A DNA stretch of 64,000 bases. It comes from Cohnella rhizoplanae. Its GTDB lineage: Bacteria; Bacillota; Bacilli; Paenibacillales; Paenibacillaceae. Of the stretch, positions 42,908-50,538 are shown in pieces (positions within the stretch are counted from its first letter, which is position 1; each line of letters opens with the position of its first letter). A model generated the notes under the pieces. The model searched no databases, was not told the origin of the DNA, and was given only the letters and a program-made list of their open reading frames with translations. The stretch covers positions 44,486-108,485 of the forward strand of contig NZ_CAOJCN010000019.1 in assembly GCF_948329515.1 (NCBI RefSeq), written 5' to 3'. Position numbers and translations under genes: made by a program.

Positions 42908-42935
42908 AATATTCCACAAATTCGTGCCGATTCCT
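42908..42935 (-). promoter_or_regulatory. Candidate sigma-H promoter of spoVG
   Basis: Minus strand AGGAATC (42929-42935), 13-bp spacer, GGAATATT (42908-42915); fits the sigma-H pattern AGGAWWW-N12-14-RGAAT. Confidence 0.6.
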
Positions 42936-43181
42936 TCTTAAATCTGGTAAAACTAGTCCATTAATTTAAATATTTTTTTAATACCGGATAATATCGACAG
43001 GGTGTGTGGACATTGGCTTTTTTTCGACAAAAAGCCCGTTTTCGCGCGGTGGCCGCGGCTTGTCGCAAACCGGCGAAAAGGCGACGGAGTACCGCGCTGG
43101 ACGTTAAAAACCGCCGGGCTCAAAGTTCGAAGCCGACGGTCTCATGGATGCGTAATCGATTCCCCCGTTCTCAGCGTGAAG
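42936..43181. other. Intergenic region between purR and spoVG
   Basis: 246 bp without a supportable gene. The spoVG-proximal part is AT-rich; the purR-proximal part holds a GGCTTTTT/AAAAAGCC inverted repeat (around 43017-43038) that may end purR transcription. In B. subtilis yabJ lies here; no such frame is present. Confidence 0.6.
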
Positions 43182-44009
43182 TCACGGTTGAAAAAAATTG
43201 CCCGGCTGGACCGCGATGTGCCGCGTCTTGAGATCGACCTCGGTCAGTCGCGCCAGAGAGATGTAATCATGCAGCAGACGCTCCTCGTTGTCCACCTCGC
43301 CCGACTCGACCAGCACGCCGACGCCGGCCACGATCGCCCGGAATTCGCTGAGCAGATCCACCATGCCCTGAATCGTGCCGCCCGCTTTCATGAAGTCGTC
43401 GATGATCAGGACGCGGGACTGCTCCTTAAGCGCGCGGCGCGCCAGCGACATCGTCTGGATCCGCTTGGTGGAGCCGGAGACGTAGTTGATGCTCACCACG
43501 GAGCCCTCCGTCACCTTGTGGTCCCGCCTGACGATCACCACGGGAACGTTTAGGTACTGGGAGGCAGCATGCGCAAGCGGGATGCCCTTCGTCTCGACCG
43601 TCATGATGACGTCGATGTCCCGCTCCGCGAACGCGGTGGCGAACATGCGCCCTAGATCCTGCAGCAAGCCGGGCTGACCTAGCAGGTCGGTCATATACAG
43701 GTAGCCGCCGGGCAGGAGCCGATCCGGCTGCTCCAGCATGCTGCATACATCCTCGATCTTGCGCAGGGCCTGCTCCTTGCGGCACTTCGGGATAAAGCGC
43801 ACGCCGCCCGCGGCGCCCGCGAGAGTATGCAGCTCGCCGATCCCTTCGTCCTCGAACACTTCCTTGATGATGGCGAGATCCTCGCTGATCGAGGACTTAG
43901 CGGACTGGTAGCGCTCGGCGAATGCTGTCAATGATATTAACGTGTGGGGCCGATCCAGCAGATATTGCGTCATTTCTACGAGCCGCGCACTGCGCTTTAA
44001 CTTTTTCAA
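43182..44009 (-). CDS. purR: Purine operon repressor PurR
   Basis: 275 residues from a TTG start at 44009, preceded by GAGGTGGG; the open frame continues upstream into ispE but that part lacks family match. The N-terminal winged helix has KRSARLVEMTQYLL and ERYQSAKSSISEDL. The phosphoribosyltransferase-like effector domain (about 75-275) has the PRPP-binding loop VLIIDDFMKAGGTIQG. In B. subtilis PurR binds PurBox pairs and is released by PRPP; the same window encodes the PRPP synthase Prs. PurBox-like inverted sites lie just upstream at 44026-44070, suggesting autoregulation. Confidence 0.95.
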   Translation of the reverse strand: MKKLKRSARLVEMTQYLLDRPHTLISLTAFAERYQSAKSSISEDLAIIKEVFEDEGIGELHTLAGAAGGVRFIPKCRKEQALRKIEDVCSMLEQPDRLLPGGYLYMTDLLGQPGLLQDLGRMFATAFAERDIDVIMTVETKGIPLAHAASQYLNVPVVIVRRDHKVTEGSVVSINYVSGSTKRIQTMSLARRALKEQSRVLIIDDFMKAGGTIQGMVDLLSEFRAIVAGVGVLVESGEVDNEERLLHDYISLARLTEVDLKTRHIAVQPGNFFQP

Positions 44010-44025
44010 CTGACCCACCTCGTCC

Positions 44026-44070
44026 AAAACCGAATAATATAACGCTATCATAACACTTTTATCCGGTTTT
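44026..44070. promoter_or_regulatory. Paired PurBox-like operator of purR
   Basis: AAAACCGAATAAT (44026-44038, plus) matches the PurBox consensus AWWWCCGAACWWT at 12 of 13 positions. An inverted copy AAAACCGGATAAA (44058-44070, minus) matches less well (10 of 13). The two form a CCAAAACCG/CGGTTTTGG inverted repeat around the probable promoter, 19 bp apart. Confidence 0.55.
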
Positions 44071-44134
44071 GGGCAAGGCGCCGCCGGGCTTATGGCAACC
44101 TTTCTCACACGGATTGGGATCGTCCGCCGAGTCC

Positions 44135-44992
44135 CTAGGTGAGCATTCGCACCACGTACACTTCCTTGCAAAATCCCCGCAGCCCGTTGTAGATCCGCGC
44201 CAGCTTGGATTCCTTGGACACGAGGCCGAAGACGGTCGGACCGCTGCCCGACATCAGTACGCCGTCCGCGCCGAGCCGCGTCATCACTTCCTTGATCTGC
44301 CGAACCTCCGGGTAGTGCGCCAAGGTGACTTTCTCGAGTACGTTGCCCAGCGAACCGCACATCCGCTCGAAGGAGCCCTCGCGCAGCGCCTCCAGCATAT
44401 CCGGCACGGACGGATGCGTCCCTACCTCATGGACGCGGAACCGGCCGTACACGTCTGCGGTCGAGACGTTAATCGGCGGCTTGGCCAGGACGACCCAGCA
44501 TTGCGGCGGGCTCTGCAGACTCTCGAGCCGCTCGCCGCGCCCCGTCGCGAGCGCCGTGCCTCCTCTCACGCAGAAGGGAACGTCCGACCCCAGCTCGGCC
44601 CCCAACACCTCCAGCTCGGACACGCCGAGCCCCAGGTCCCAGAGCCGGTTCAGCCCGCGCAGCGCGGCGGCGGCGTCGCTGCTGCCGCCCGCCAGTCCCG
44701 CTGCGACCGGGATCTGCTTGTCCAGGTAAATATATACGCCTTTCTTGACGCCATATCGCTGCTTCAGCAGCTTGGCCGCCTGAAAGGCCAGATTTTTCTC
44801 GTCAAGCGGAATAAACCCGGCTTGGCTGGCCAGCACGATCTGATCGCGCTGCAGTTCCTCGAACGACAGACGGTCGGCCAGATCGACCATCGTCATGACC
44901 ATTTCAACCTCGTGATAACCGTCTTCCCGCTTGCGCATCACATCGAGCACCAGATTGATTTTCGCCGGCGCCTTTTCGTATATTTTCGTCAT
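44135..44992 (-). CDS. ispE: 4-diphosphocytidyl-2-C-methyl-D-erythritol kinase
   Basis: 285 residues, a GHMP kinase. The N-terminal KAPAKINLVLDV carries the catalytic Lys region. The glycine-rich ATP loop is PVAAGLAGGSSDAAA (about 92-106), and GSGPTVFGL near residue 253 is motif 3. It performs the fourth step of the MEP isoprenoid pathway. It sits between the SASP gene and purR as in B. subtilis. A TATAAT sits upstream at about 45051-45056 on the minus strand, with no clear -35. Confidence 0.97.
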   Translation of the reverse strand: MTKIYEKAPAKINLVLDVMRKREDGYHEVEMVMTMVDLADRLSFEELQRDQIVLASQAGFIPLDEKNLAFQAAKLLKQRYGVKKGVYIYLDKQIPVAAGLAGGSSDAAAALRGLNRLWDLGLGVSELEVLGAELGSDVPFCVRGGTALATGRGERLESLQSPPQCWVVLAKPPINVSTADVYGRFRVHEVGTHPSVPDMLEALREGSFERMCGSLGNVLEKVTLAHYPEVRQIKEVMTRLGADGVLMSGSGPTVFGLVSKESKLARIYNGLRGFCKEVYVVRMLT

Positions 44993-45059
44993 ATGCCCAC
45001 CTGCCAGACCTTCTGCTTCGCCTGATTCCTATCGTTCCAAACCTTAACATATTATAACA

Positions 45060-45092
45060 AACCCCTGCCGGAATTGCGATTTGGCAGGGGTT
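45060..45092 (-). terminator. Second hairpin between the SASP gene and ispE
   Basis: Perfect stem AACCCCTGCC/GGCAGGGGTT with a short T-containing tail that runs into the ispE TATAAT. It could be a back-up terminator. Confidence 0.4.
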
Positions 45093-45110
45093 GGGTGCAA
45101 CTTTATATGT

Positions 45111-45134
45111 AAAAGCCGGGGATTGCACCCCGGC
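45111..45134 (-). terminator. Terminator after the SASP gene
   Basis: Stem GCCGGGG/CCCCGGC followed by TTTT on the minus strand. Confidence 0.7.
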
Positions 45135-45201
45135 GACTTCAAAGTCGGCGATGCTCGCCTGTAGGACCGGAAGCCGTCCGTGCCCGCAAGCAGTTCTATC
45201 G

Positions 45202-45387
45202 TCAGTCCTGCTTGCGCGCCAGCGACTGCTCGGCCAGCTGGATCGCGCGCTTCACCATATTGCCCGCGTCCTTGGTGGTGATGGCGCCCCAGCCTTCGCT
45301 CGCGACTTTACCGTAGAAGCCCAAGTCCTTGGCGAGCTCCGTCCTCAGCGATTCGGTCATCGTCCTGCCTCTGCGCCTGCGGCTCAT
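45202..45387 (-). CDS. sspF: Small acid-soluble spore protein, alpha/beta type (SspF-like)
   Basis: 61 residues from the ATG at 45387 with GGGAGGAA upstream; the frame extends to 45570 but the extra part covers the veg terminator. Motifs LRTELAKDLGFYGKVASEGWGAITTKDAG and AIQLAEQSLA-type helix match minor alpha/beta SASPs (the first segment spans residues 14-42). It coats DNA in the dormant spore. The position between ispE and veg is that of B. subtilis sspF. A weak sigma-G-like promoter (GCATT-N18-TACCCTA, 45446-45475, minus) is possible. Confidence 0.9.
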   Translation of the reverse strand: MSRRRRGRTMTESLRTELAKDLGFYGKVASEGWGAITTKDAGNMVKRAIQLAEQSLARKQD

Positions 45388-45481
45388 GTGGATTCCTCCC
45401 GTATGATGACATGACGCTGCCGATTGCCGCGCAGGCGTCCGTCCATAGGGTACCCCCAAGCCTTCTCCAAAATGCAAAACA

Positions 45482-45512
45482 GGCAGCCGTGCCGGATCGG
45501 CGCGACTGCCTA
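45482..45512 (-). terminator. Terminator after veg
   Basis: Stem with AGGCAG/CTGCCT outer arms and GCC/GGC inner pairs, followed by TGTTTTG on the minus strand. Confidence 0.7.
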
Positions 45513-45529
45513 TGGCGATTTCTGAAAAC

Positions 45530-45805
45530 TCAGTGTTGCAAATAGTCGATGCGGACCTGCCCTTGTTCATTGCACAGCATGACTTCGACGGACTCGGTCA
45601 GAATGTCGGCATAGCTGTACGAGACACGCTTGAAGGCATTCTGCTCCTGGTCGAGCTTGACGATGAACACCGACGGGTAAATTTCTTCGAGAACTCCCGT
45701 GCGTTCGATGGTTTTACGGCGGCCACCGTTGGCGCGGAGCATAATCTTGGACCCGATATGCGGCTCCAAGCTTCGTTTGATATCCAGAAGCGTGTTCTTG
45801 GACAT
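45530..45805 (-). CDS. veg: Veg protein, biofilm-related small protein
   Basis: 91 residues from the ATG at 45805, with AGAGGTGG eight bases upstream. It starts MSKNTLLDIKRSLEPHIGSK and contains LRANGGRRKTIERTGVLEEIYPSVF-type segments (residues 26-50) that match Veg across Firmicutes. In B. subtilis Veg is highly expressed and stimulates biofilm matrix genes. It is preceded by two tandem consensus sigma-A promoters, in keeping with the famous strength of the B. subtilis veg promoter. The gene is isolated by its own terminator. Confidence 0.95.
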   Translation of the reverse strand: MSKNTLLDIKRSLEPHIGSKIMLRANGGRRKTIERTGVLEEIYPSVFIVKLDQEQNAFKRVSYSYADILTESVEVMLCNEQGQVRIDYLQH

Positions 45806-45831
45806 GTCCACTACCACCTCTTTCCCTGTAA

Positions 45832-45860
45832 ATTATACCTAAAAACAGGGGAGGTGTCAA
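45832..45860 (-). promoter_or_regulatory. Veg promoter P2, full consensus sigma-A
   Basis: Minus strand TTGACA (45855-45860), 17-bp spacer, TATAAT (45832-45837): perfect in both hexamers and in spacing. Confidence 0.9.
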
Positions 45861-45870
45861 TCGGTCAAAT

Positions 45871-45900
45871 ATTATAGCAGTGGACAAGAAATATTGTCAA
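45871..45900 (-). promoter_or_regulatory. Veg promoter P1, consensus sigma-A
   Basis: Minus strand TTGACA (45895-45900), 18-bp spacer, TATAAT (45871-45876), located 40 bp upstream of P2. Confidence 0.85.
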
Positions 45901-45957
45901 TAATGTTTTACCAATATCATTTTATTTTTCCGTAAAATGAGTCTAAGGAAATAAAAT

Positions 45958-46842
45958 TCAGCCAAATTCCGCGGCCGCAAGCGTCGGTACGATATTCGTC
46001 GGCTTAATATTCGGGATTCCGATGCGGTATTTGCCCATCGTCTCCACGCCGCCCACGCCCCGCATGCCGCTAATCGTATGCGATATAACGTCCGGCAGGT
46101 CGATCGTCTCCCTGAATGGCGTGAAGGCAGCGCGGACGGCCACGTAGACCGGATCGAGCGCGTGGATCATGATGCGCGCCGGCGAGCTGGCAAAGTTCGC
46201 GCCGGCGGACATCAGCGCCTCGAAGTGCGATTGGCAGGCGCCGGCCACGACGATCAGCGAATCCTTGTTCCGGTCGAAGCTGCGTGCGTTCTTCACGGCC
46301 TGGAGGAAGTTGCCCGTGTTTTTGTAGCTGGTCAGCAGGTCGTAGTTGCTGCGGTTCTTAAAGACGCCGTCGTGGCCGGTAATGACGACAATGTCGGGCC
46401 GCACCTTGGGGAGCAGGTCGGCAACCGCCGCCGCCATCTGCGACTCGTGGCAATGGACGCCCTCCGCGGGCATGCGCAGCTGCCTGTATACGGCCATGCT
46501 CTTTTTCAAATAATTGACGTCGCCGTCGAGATGGAGCACCTTGCCCGGCATCTCGAAGTATGGCTTGCCCTGCCCGGATTGAGCCTCGTCATCGGTGCCG
46601 TCCTTGATCTGGGCGCGCTCTTCCTGCATCCGTCTCACCGATTCGCTGGCCTGCACGCGAGCCGTCCGGGGGCCGCGCAGCTCGTCCGGATTGCGTACCT
46701 GCGCAAGGTCTCCGACAGGCGCGTCCGCGAGCAGCCGATAGTCCGTTCCCCGCAGCACCGCCGTGTTCTGCAGCAGAGCCGCGACCCGGAACAATACATC
46801 GCCGCCGTACGATTTGCGGACGACCAAGTCCCCTAGCTTCAT
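45958..46842 (-). CDS. yabG: Sporulation-specific cysteine protease YabG
   Basis: 294 residues. KLGDLVVRKSYGGDVLFRV at the N-terminus, the conserved VHCHESQMA (His region, about 135) and VVAGACQSHFEALMSAGANFASSP (Cys region, about 205; motif given by its key Cys-Gln-Ser-His) mark the YabG family. In B. subtilis YabG is made in the mother cell under sigma-K and cleaves coat proteins, including SpoIVA and SafA. A sigma-K promoter candidate lies 21 bp upstream. AGAGGTGATTC is the ribosome site. It sits between ksgA and veg as expected. Confidence 0.96.
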   Translation of the reverse strand: MKLGDLVVRKSYGGDVLFRVAALLQNTAVLRGTDYRLLADAPVGDLAQVRNPDELRGPRTARVQASESVRRMQEERAQIKDGTDDEAQSGQGKPYFEMPGKVLHLDGDVNYLKKSMAVYRQLRMPAEGVHCHESQMAAAVADLLPKVRPDIVVITGHDGVFKNRSNYDLLTSYKNTGNFLQAVKNARSFDRNKDSLIVVAGACQSHFEALMSAGANFASSPARIMIHALDPVYVAVRAAFTPFRETIDLPDVISHTISGMRGVGGVETMGKYRIGIPNIKPTNIVPTLAAAEFG

Positions 46843-46862
46843 AGGCGAATCACCTCTTCGTC

Positions 46863-46890
46863 TATCGTATGGAGAGACGCGCCCGATGGT
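46863..46890 (-). promoter_or_regulatory. Candidate sigma-K promoter of yabG
   Basis: Minus strand AC (46889-46890), 17-bp spacer, CATACGATA (46863-46871), an exact fit to the sigma-K pattern AC-N16-17-CATANNNTA. Confidence 0.65.
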
Positions 46891-46909
46891 GCACGGCCTA
46901 TCGCGCGAT

Positions 46910-46939
46910 AAGGGTCCCCGCCGGATGGCAGGGACCCTT
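46910..46939 (-). terminator. Hairpin after ksgA
   Basis: Perfect nine-base-pair stem AAGGGTCCC/GGGACCCTT with a 12-nt loop but only a TT tail; a weak terminator or 3' stabiliser. Confidence 0.5.
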
Positions 46940-46945
46940 CGTTCA

Positions 46946-47878
46946 TTATTCGATGAGGCCGGCTTCCGCCAACGCGTCCGAGAGCGTCGCGAATTCCTGC
47001 AGAGACAACGTCTCGCCGCGGCGTTCCGGCTTCACGCCGCAGCCCTCGAGCAAGCCGGCGAGCTCGCTCTTGCGCTCTTTGCCGATGAACGCCGCGAGAT
47101 TGTTGTGCAGCGTCTTGCGTCGCTGGACGAACGCGGCGTGCACGACGCGGAAAAACCGCTCCTCGTCGCGCACCTCGACGGGAGGCGCGGCGCGGCGGGT
47201 GAGCCGGATGACGGCGGAATCGACGTTAGGCGCCGGAATGAACGCGCCGGACGGTACGACGCAGACGATATCGGGCACGCAGTAATATTGGACGGCAATG
47301 CTGAGCGTGCCGTAGTCCTTGCCGCCCGGCTTCGCGGCCATGCGCTCGGCCACTTCCTTCTGCACCATGACGACAATCCGGTCGAGCGGCAGCTTCTGCT
47401 CCAGCAGCGTCATGACGATCGGCGTCGTCACGTAGTACGGCAGGTTGGCGACGACGCTCACCTCGCTGCAGCCCGCGAACCGCTCCTCCCACAGCTTCGC
47501 CAAGTCGGTCTTGAGCACGTCTCCGTGCACGACGGATACGTGGGGATAGGGGGAGAGAACCTCCTCCAGAATCGGGATCAGCCGGTTGTCGATCTCCACC
47601 GCCGCGACCTTGCCCGCTTCCTGCGCGAGCCGCTCCGTCAGCGCGCCGATGCCCGGTCCGATCTCGAGCGCGCCCTTTTCCTTGTCGAGCGCGGCGGCAT
47701 CCACGATCTTATCCAATATATTTTTGTCGATCAGAAAATTCTGACCGAGGCTTTTCTTGAAGGTAAATCCATGCTTGCGGATGATATCCTTGGTCCGCGT
47801 CGGCGTCGCGATGTCCATGGCGCCTCCGGCCGTGCCTCTGGCGCCGCCGGCGTGACCGCCCGCTGCCTGCTTCGTCAT
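46946..47878 (-). CDS. rsmA: 16S rRNA (A1518/A1519-N6) dimethyltransferase
   Basis: 310 residues (also ksgA). FKKSLGQNFLIDKNIL, GALEIGPGIGALTERLA (SAM motif I), VANLPYYVTTPI (catalytic motif IV) and VVMVQKEVAERM are all present. It dimethylates two adenines at the 3' end of 16S rRNA. The ATG at 47878 overlaps the rnmV stop (ATGA), giving coupling; the ATG at 47818 (MDIATPTRTKDII) fits the usual N-terminus and also has a GGAGG site, so the first 20 Gly/Ala-rich residues may not be translated. Confidence 0.95.
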   Translation of the reverse strand: MTKQAAGGHAGGARGTAGGAMDIATPTRTKDIIRKHGFTFKKSLGQNFLIDKNILDKIVDAAALDKEKGALEIGPGIGALTERLAQEAGKVAAVEIDNRLIPILEEVLSPYPHVSVVHGDVLKTDLAKLWEERFAGCSEVSVVANLPYYVTTPIVMTLLEQKLPLDRIVVMVQKEVAERMAAKPGGKDYGTLSIAVQYYCVPDIVCVVPSGAFIPAPNVDSAVIRLTRRAAPPVEVRDEERFFRVVHAAFVQRRKTLHNNLAAFIGKERKSELAGLLEGCGVKPERRGETLSLQEFATLSDALAEAGLIE

Positions 47879-48501
47879 TCGCCTACTCCCTCTCTAGTCA
47901 ACTGCTTGAGCGCCTCGGCGAACTCAGCCCTCGTGATGCGGAACATGCCGAGCCGCTTGTAGAACTGCTTGCCGTTGGCATAGCCGATGCCGAGCAGCTC
48001 GCCCATGCGCTCCCTGCGGCTCGCGGCGGCCGGATGCACGATCAGCCCCGCGTCGATCAGATCCGGCCAGGCGATCTCGGGCTCGTCCGATCCCGCCCGG
48101 GCCGCCGCTTCTTCTGCGGCAGCTGCGCCATCTGCCGCCGGATCGACCGTGCCGCGGGCGTGCGCCGACTTCCGCACGCGCGCGAGCGCCTCGCGGATCG
48201 CCTCCGGACGCGCGTGCTCGACGCCGATGCCGTCCTTGCCGCGCGCGTCGGCCTTCGCGAGGAACGCGTGCCCGCATCCCGGCACGCGCGCCTCGATGAT
48301 CTTGCGGATCTTCTCGCCGGGCACGTCGGGATCCGTGAAGACGATGACGCCCCGCCGCTCGCGCGCGAGCTCGATGCGCCGCAGCACCGCTTCGTCGATC
48401 GCGGATCCGCCCGTCTCGATCGTATCCGCGTCGACCGCGCGCCGGACGGCGACCGTATCCTCCTTGCCCTCCACGACGATGATCTCCGCTATTTTCATCA
48501 T
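47875..48501 (-). CDS. rnmV: Ribonuclease M5
   Basis: 208 residues from the ATG at 48501 (a GTG at 48516 is also in frame). The TOPRIM domain is at the N-terminus: EIIVVEGKEDTVAVRRAVDA, with the second acidic set in VIVFTDPDVPGEKIR. The C-terminal DUF4093-type part has ERMGELLGIGYANGKQFYKRL. It matures 5S rRNA precursors with help of L18; a 5S gene lies at the right end of this window. It has a Glu/Ala-rich insert near residues 115-140. The stop overlaps the ksgA start. Confidence 0.95.
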   Translation of the reverse strand: MMKIAEIIVVEGKEDTVAVRRAVDADTIETGGSAIDEAVLRRIELARERRGVIVFTDPDVPGEKIRKIIEARVPGCGHAFLAKADARGKDGIGVEHARPEAIREALARVRKSAHARGTVDPAADGAAAAEEAAARAGSDEPEIAWPDLIDAGLIVHPAAASRRERMGELLGIGYANGKQFYKRLGMFRITRAEFAEALKQLTREGVGE

Positions 48502-48706
48502 GCCGATGCCTTTCACTCCGTTCGTCCCGTTCGATCGCTCTGTGCCTTATTATAGCCCACATCCCGCGAATGACAAAGGGGAAGAGGCATATGCCCCTTC
48601 CCCGAAGACGGCAGCCCGACCAGGCCGCCGCCAAAAAAATATGGCCGCTCCGACATCAAATAGACACAAAACCGATAATTGCGGGTAAAAACATAATAAG
48701 TTCGAT

Positions 48707-49858
48707 TTAAGCGGCTGACGGTTTGACCGGTCCGATGACGTACACGGTGTTGCCGCGTTTCCTGCCGAACTTGTTCGCGTACTTCTCGCTGTCGTAGTAC
48801 ACGTCGATCTTCTTGCCCTTGATCGCGCTGCCCGTATCTTCCGCGCGGCGCAAGCCGACGCCCTCGATGTAGACCCACCAGCCCAGCGGCACGACATCCG
48901 GATCGACCGCGATCGTGCGGCCTTCCTTTACCCGGGCGCCGGAAGCGGTAATCCCGTAGCCTGCGTCGCCGACATCCTTGCCGGTCGATGCCGGACCCGC
49001 CGAATAGGCGGTCAGCGTGACGCCGGACAAGACGCGCTTCACCTTCACGGACACGCCGTTCAGCTGCAGCGTCTTCACGCCGTCCGACTCGGCGTTATAG
49101 GCGAGCGAGACGACCGCCGCTTTTTTCTTGGCGCCGACGGCCAAGACTTGCTGCACGATCGGCTGTTCGAGCGATTTATAGACCAGCTGCTCATCGACGA
49201 GCTTGCCGTCTTCATAGACGCGCTCGAACTTTTTGACCAGCAAGCCTTCTTTGCCTGTCTGGACTACCTTGGTCTTGCCGACTTGCAAGCTTTTGTCCGC
49301 CGTCTTGATGACCTTGTAGGCCAGCGGATGCTCGGTCGTCACGACCTCCCGCTTGACGCGGACGATCTTCACTTGCAAGCCTTCATCGATCTTGGTCTCT
49401 ACGGCCGGCGTCACTCTATCCTGGGCGGAGAGCGAGATACCCTCTGCGCTCAACAGGTCGCCCACCGTTTTGACCGTCGTATATTTAATCTCTTTCTTCC
49501 CGTCCGCTACGAGCTGTACGCTCATGGCGCGATCGATGACGACTCGCGTGCCGTCCTCCACGGAGGAGGCGAGCGATGCCGACAACCGATCGTTCGGACC
49601 GACCGTGATGCCTATCTCCTTAAGCAAGGCGGAGACATCGGAAGTGCGGGTTTGGATGACGGTAGATTTCCCGCCGTCCACGACGGTCACGCTCTTGGCG
49701 GACGCGCCGTGCAGCAGCATGATGAGACAGATGGTAAGAGCAAAGGACAAGATTGCGCTCAAGAGAATCAAACGCAAATGCTCATGCAACCATCGCGCTG
49801 CGGTAAGCTTGCCGGTCGGTCGTGGATCATGGGTCCCTTGGAGGGGAATTGCACCCAT
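48707..49858 (-). CDS. YabE/RpfB-like cell-wall protein with G5 and 3D domains
   Basis: 383 residues. An N-terminal membrane/signal helix at about 30-52. Two DUF348 ubiquitin-like modules follow (about 55-160), a G5 domain (about 160-235) and a C-terminal 3D domain (about 285-375). The latter carries the catalytic-type Asp set in TAYSAG, GRTIAVDPDVVPLGWWVYI and AEDTGSAIKGKKIDVYYDS. It is expected to be a murein-acting resuscitation/hydrolase protein at the outer face. Its long leader carries a cyclic-di-AMP riboswitch and terminator, so expression should fall when c-di-AMP is high. GAAGGAGGAAC is the ribosome site. In B. subtilis yabE has the same place. Confidence 0.93.
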   Translation of the reverse strand: MGAIPLQGTHDPRPTGKLTAARWLHEHLRLILLSAILSFALTICLIMLLHGASAKSVTVVDGGKSTVIQTRTSDVSALLKEIGITVGPNDRLSASLASSVEDGTRVVIDRAMSVQLVADGKKEIKYTTVKTVGDLLSAEGISLSAQDRVTPAVETKIDEGLQVKIVRVKREVVTTEHPLAYKVIKTADKSLQVGKTKVVQTGKEGLLVKKFERVYEDGKLVDEQLVYKSLEQPIVQQVLAVGAKKKAAVVSLAYNAESDGVKTLQLNGVSVKVKRVLSGVTLTAYSAGPASTGKDVGDAGYGITASGARVKEGRTIAVDPDVVPLGWWVYIEGVGLRRAEDTGSAIKGKKIDVYYDSEKYANKFGRKRGNTVYVIGPVKPSAA

Positions 49859-50096
49859 TTTCTCGTTCCTCCTTCATAGCCTCGCCGTCGACTGTTTTAC
49901 ATGATATTCGTCTGACGCGACTATCCATTTGTGATAACGGCGCTGGAAGCATAGTGTGGAGCGGCTTGCACACCAGCGAATTCGCGCCGCCTTGCCCAGC
50001 TATGGAGGCACGTCATGCGCCTGCCGGTCATCCCGTGGTGGCTTCCGAGGAGCGGTCCGCGCCGGCGATCTGCACCGAATAGGTGAATTCGGGCAC

Positions 50097-50130
50097 AAAA
50101 AAAGCCTGCGACAGAGGGCCTGGTCGTGGC
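50097..50130 (-). terminator. Riboswitch expression-platform terminator
   Basis: Minus strand: GCCACGAC ... GTCGCAGGC hairpin followed by seven T residues, directly after the c-di-AMP aptamer. Confidence 0.8.
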
Positions 50131-50149
50131 TTCCGCTCAACTGGACGAG

Positions 50150-50380
50150 GGACGATGGGGCAGCACGAGGTTACCTCTCTCTACTACGCTTGCGAGGTTA
50201 GCTGTCGGGTTCGGGCGTCGAGAGTCTGCCCTAAGCGACCGGTCAGCCTTCCGTCAGCCGGACGGCGCCTCGCGTTCGCTATTCACCCCTAGATTGCTCG
50301 GGCGCTCGGACATCGGCATGTGCCGATCTCGATCGCGTCGGGTCCCCCGCTCTCCCGATTCGGGAGATTAAGCGCACTGG
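50150..50380 (-). promoter_or_regulatory. Cyclic-di-AMP riboswitch (ydaO/yuaA) upstream of the YabE-like gene
   Basis: Read on the minus strand, the leader carries the conserved ydaO/yuaA aptamer segments in order: GCGCTTAATC, GCGGGGGACCCGA, AGGGGTGAATAGCG, CCCGAACCCGACAGCTAACC, TCGCAAGCG and GAGAGAGGTAACC. These are the hallmark blocks of this large two-fold pseudosymmetric aptamer. A terminator follows at 50097-50130, so ligand binding should stop transcription. A 238-nt stretch without features separates the terminator from the start codon (49859-50096). The aptamer controls a wall-hydrolase-type gene, a known target class of this riboswitch. Confidence 0.88.
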
Positions 50381-50413
50381 AAAAGGAATGTCATATTCGG
50401 ACTTCTGGATTAG

Positions 50414-50443
50414 ATAATAACCCGCCCGCCCCGAAGGTGTAAA
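50414..50443 (-). promoter_or_regulatory. Probable sigma-A promoter of the riboswitch leader
   Basis: Minus strand TTTACA (50438-50443), 18-bp spacer, TATTAT (50414-50419), about 35 bp before the aptamer. Confidence 0.5.
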
Positions 50444-50538
50444 GAACGTGCAAAGAGCGAATATCAGCGTTTTAAGGCAAAAATCAGCCGTATTTTTGGG
50501 ATTTCGGAAGCAAAAGCTAGTTTTTTCTTAGAAAATAT

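Noticed and set aside
44069..45025. 318-codon plus-strand frame opposite ispE
   Set aside because: Shadow of ispE; His/Arg/Pro-rich and no family match.
45111..45200. Possible tRNA gene near the GCCGGGG/CCCCGGC hairpin
   Set aside because: No T-loop GGTTCGAATCC or CCA-type end; the hairpin plus T run fits a terminator.
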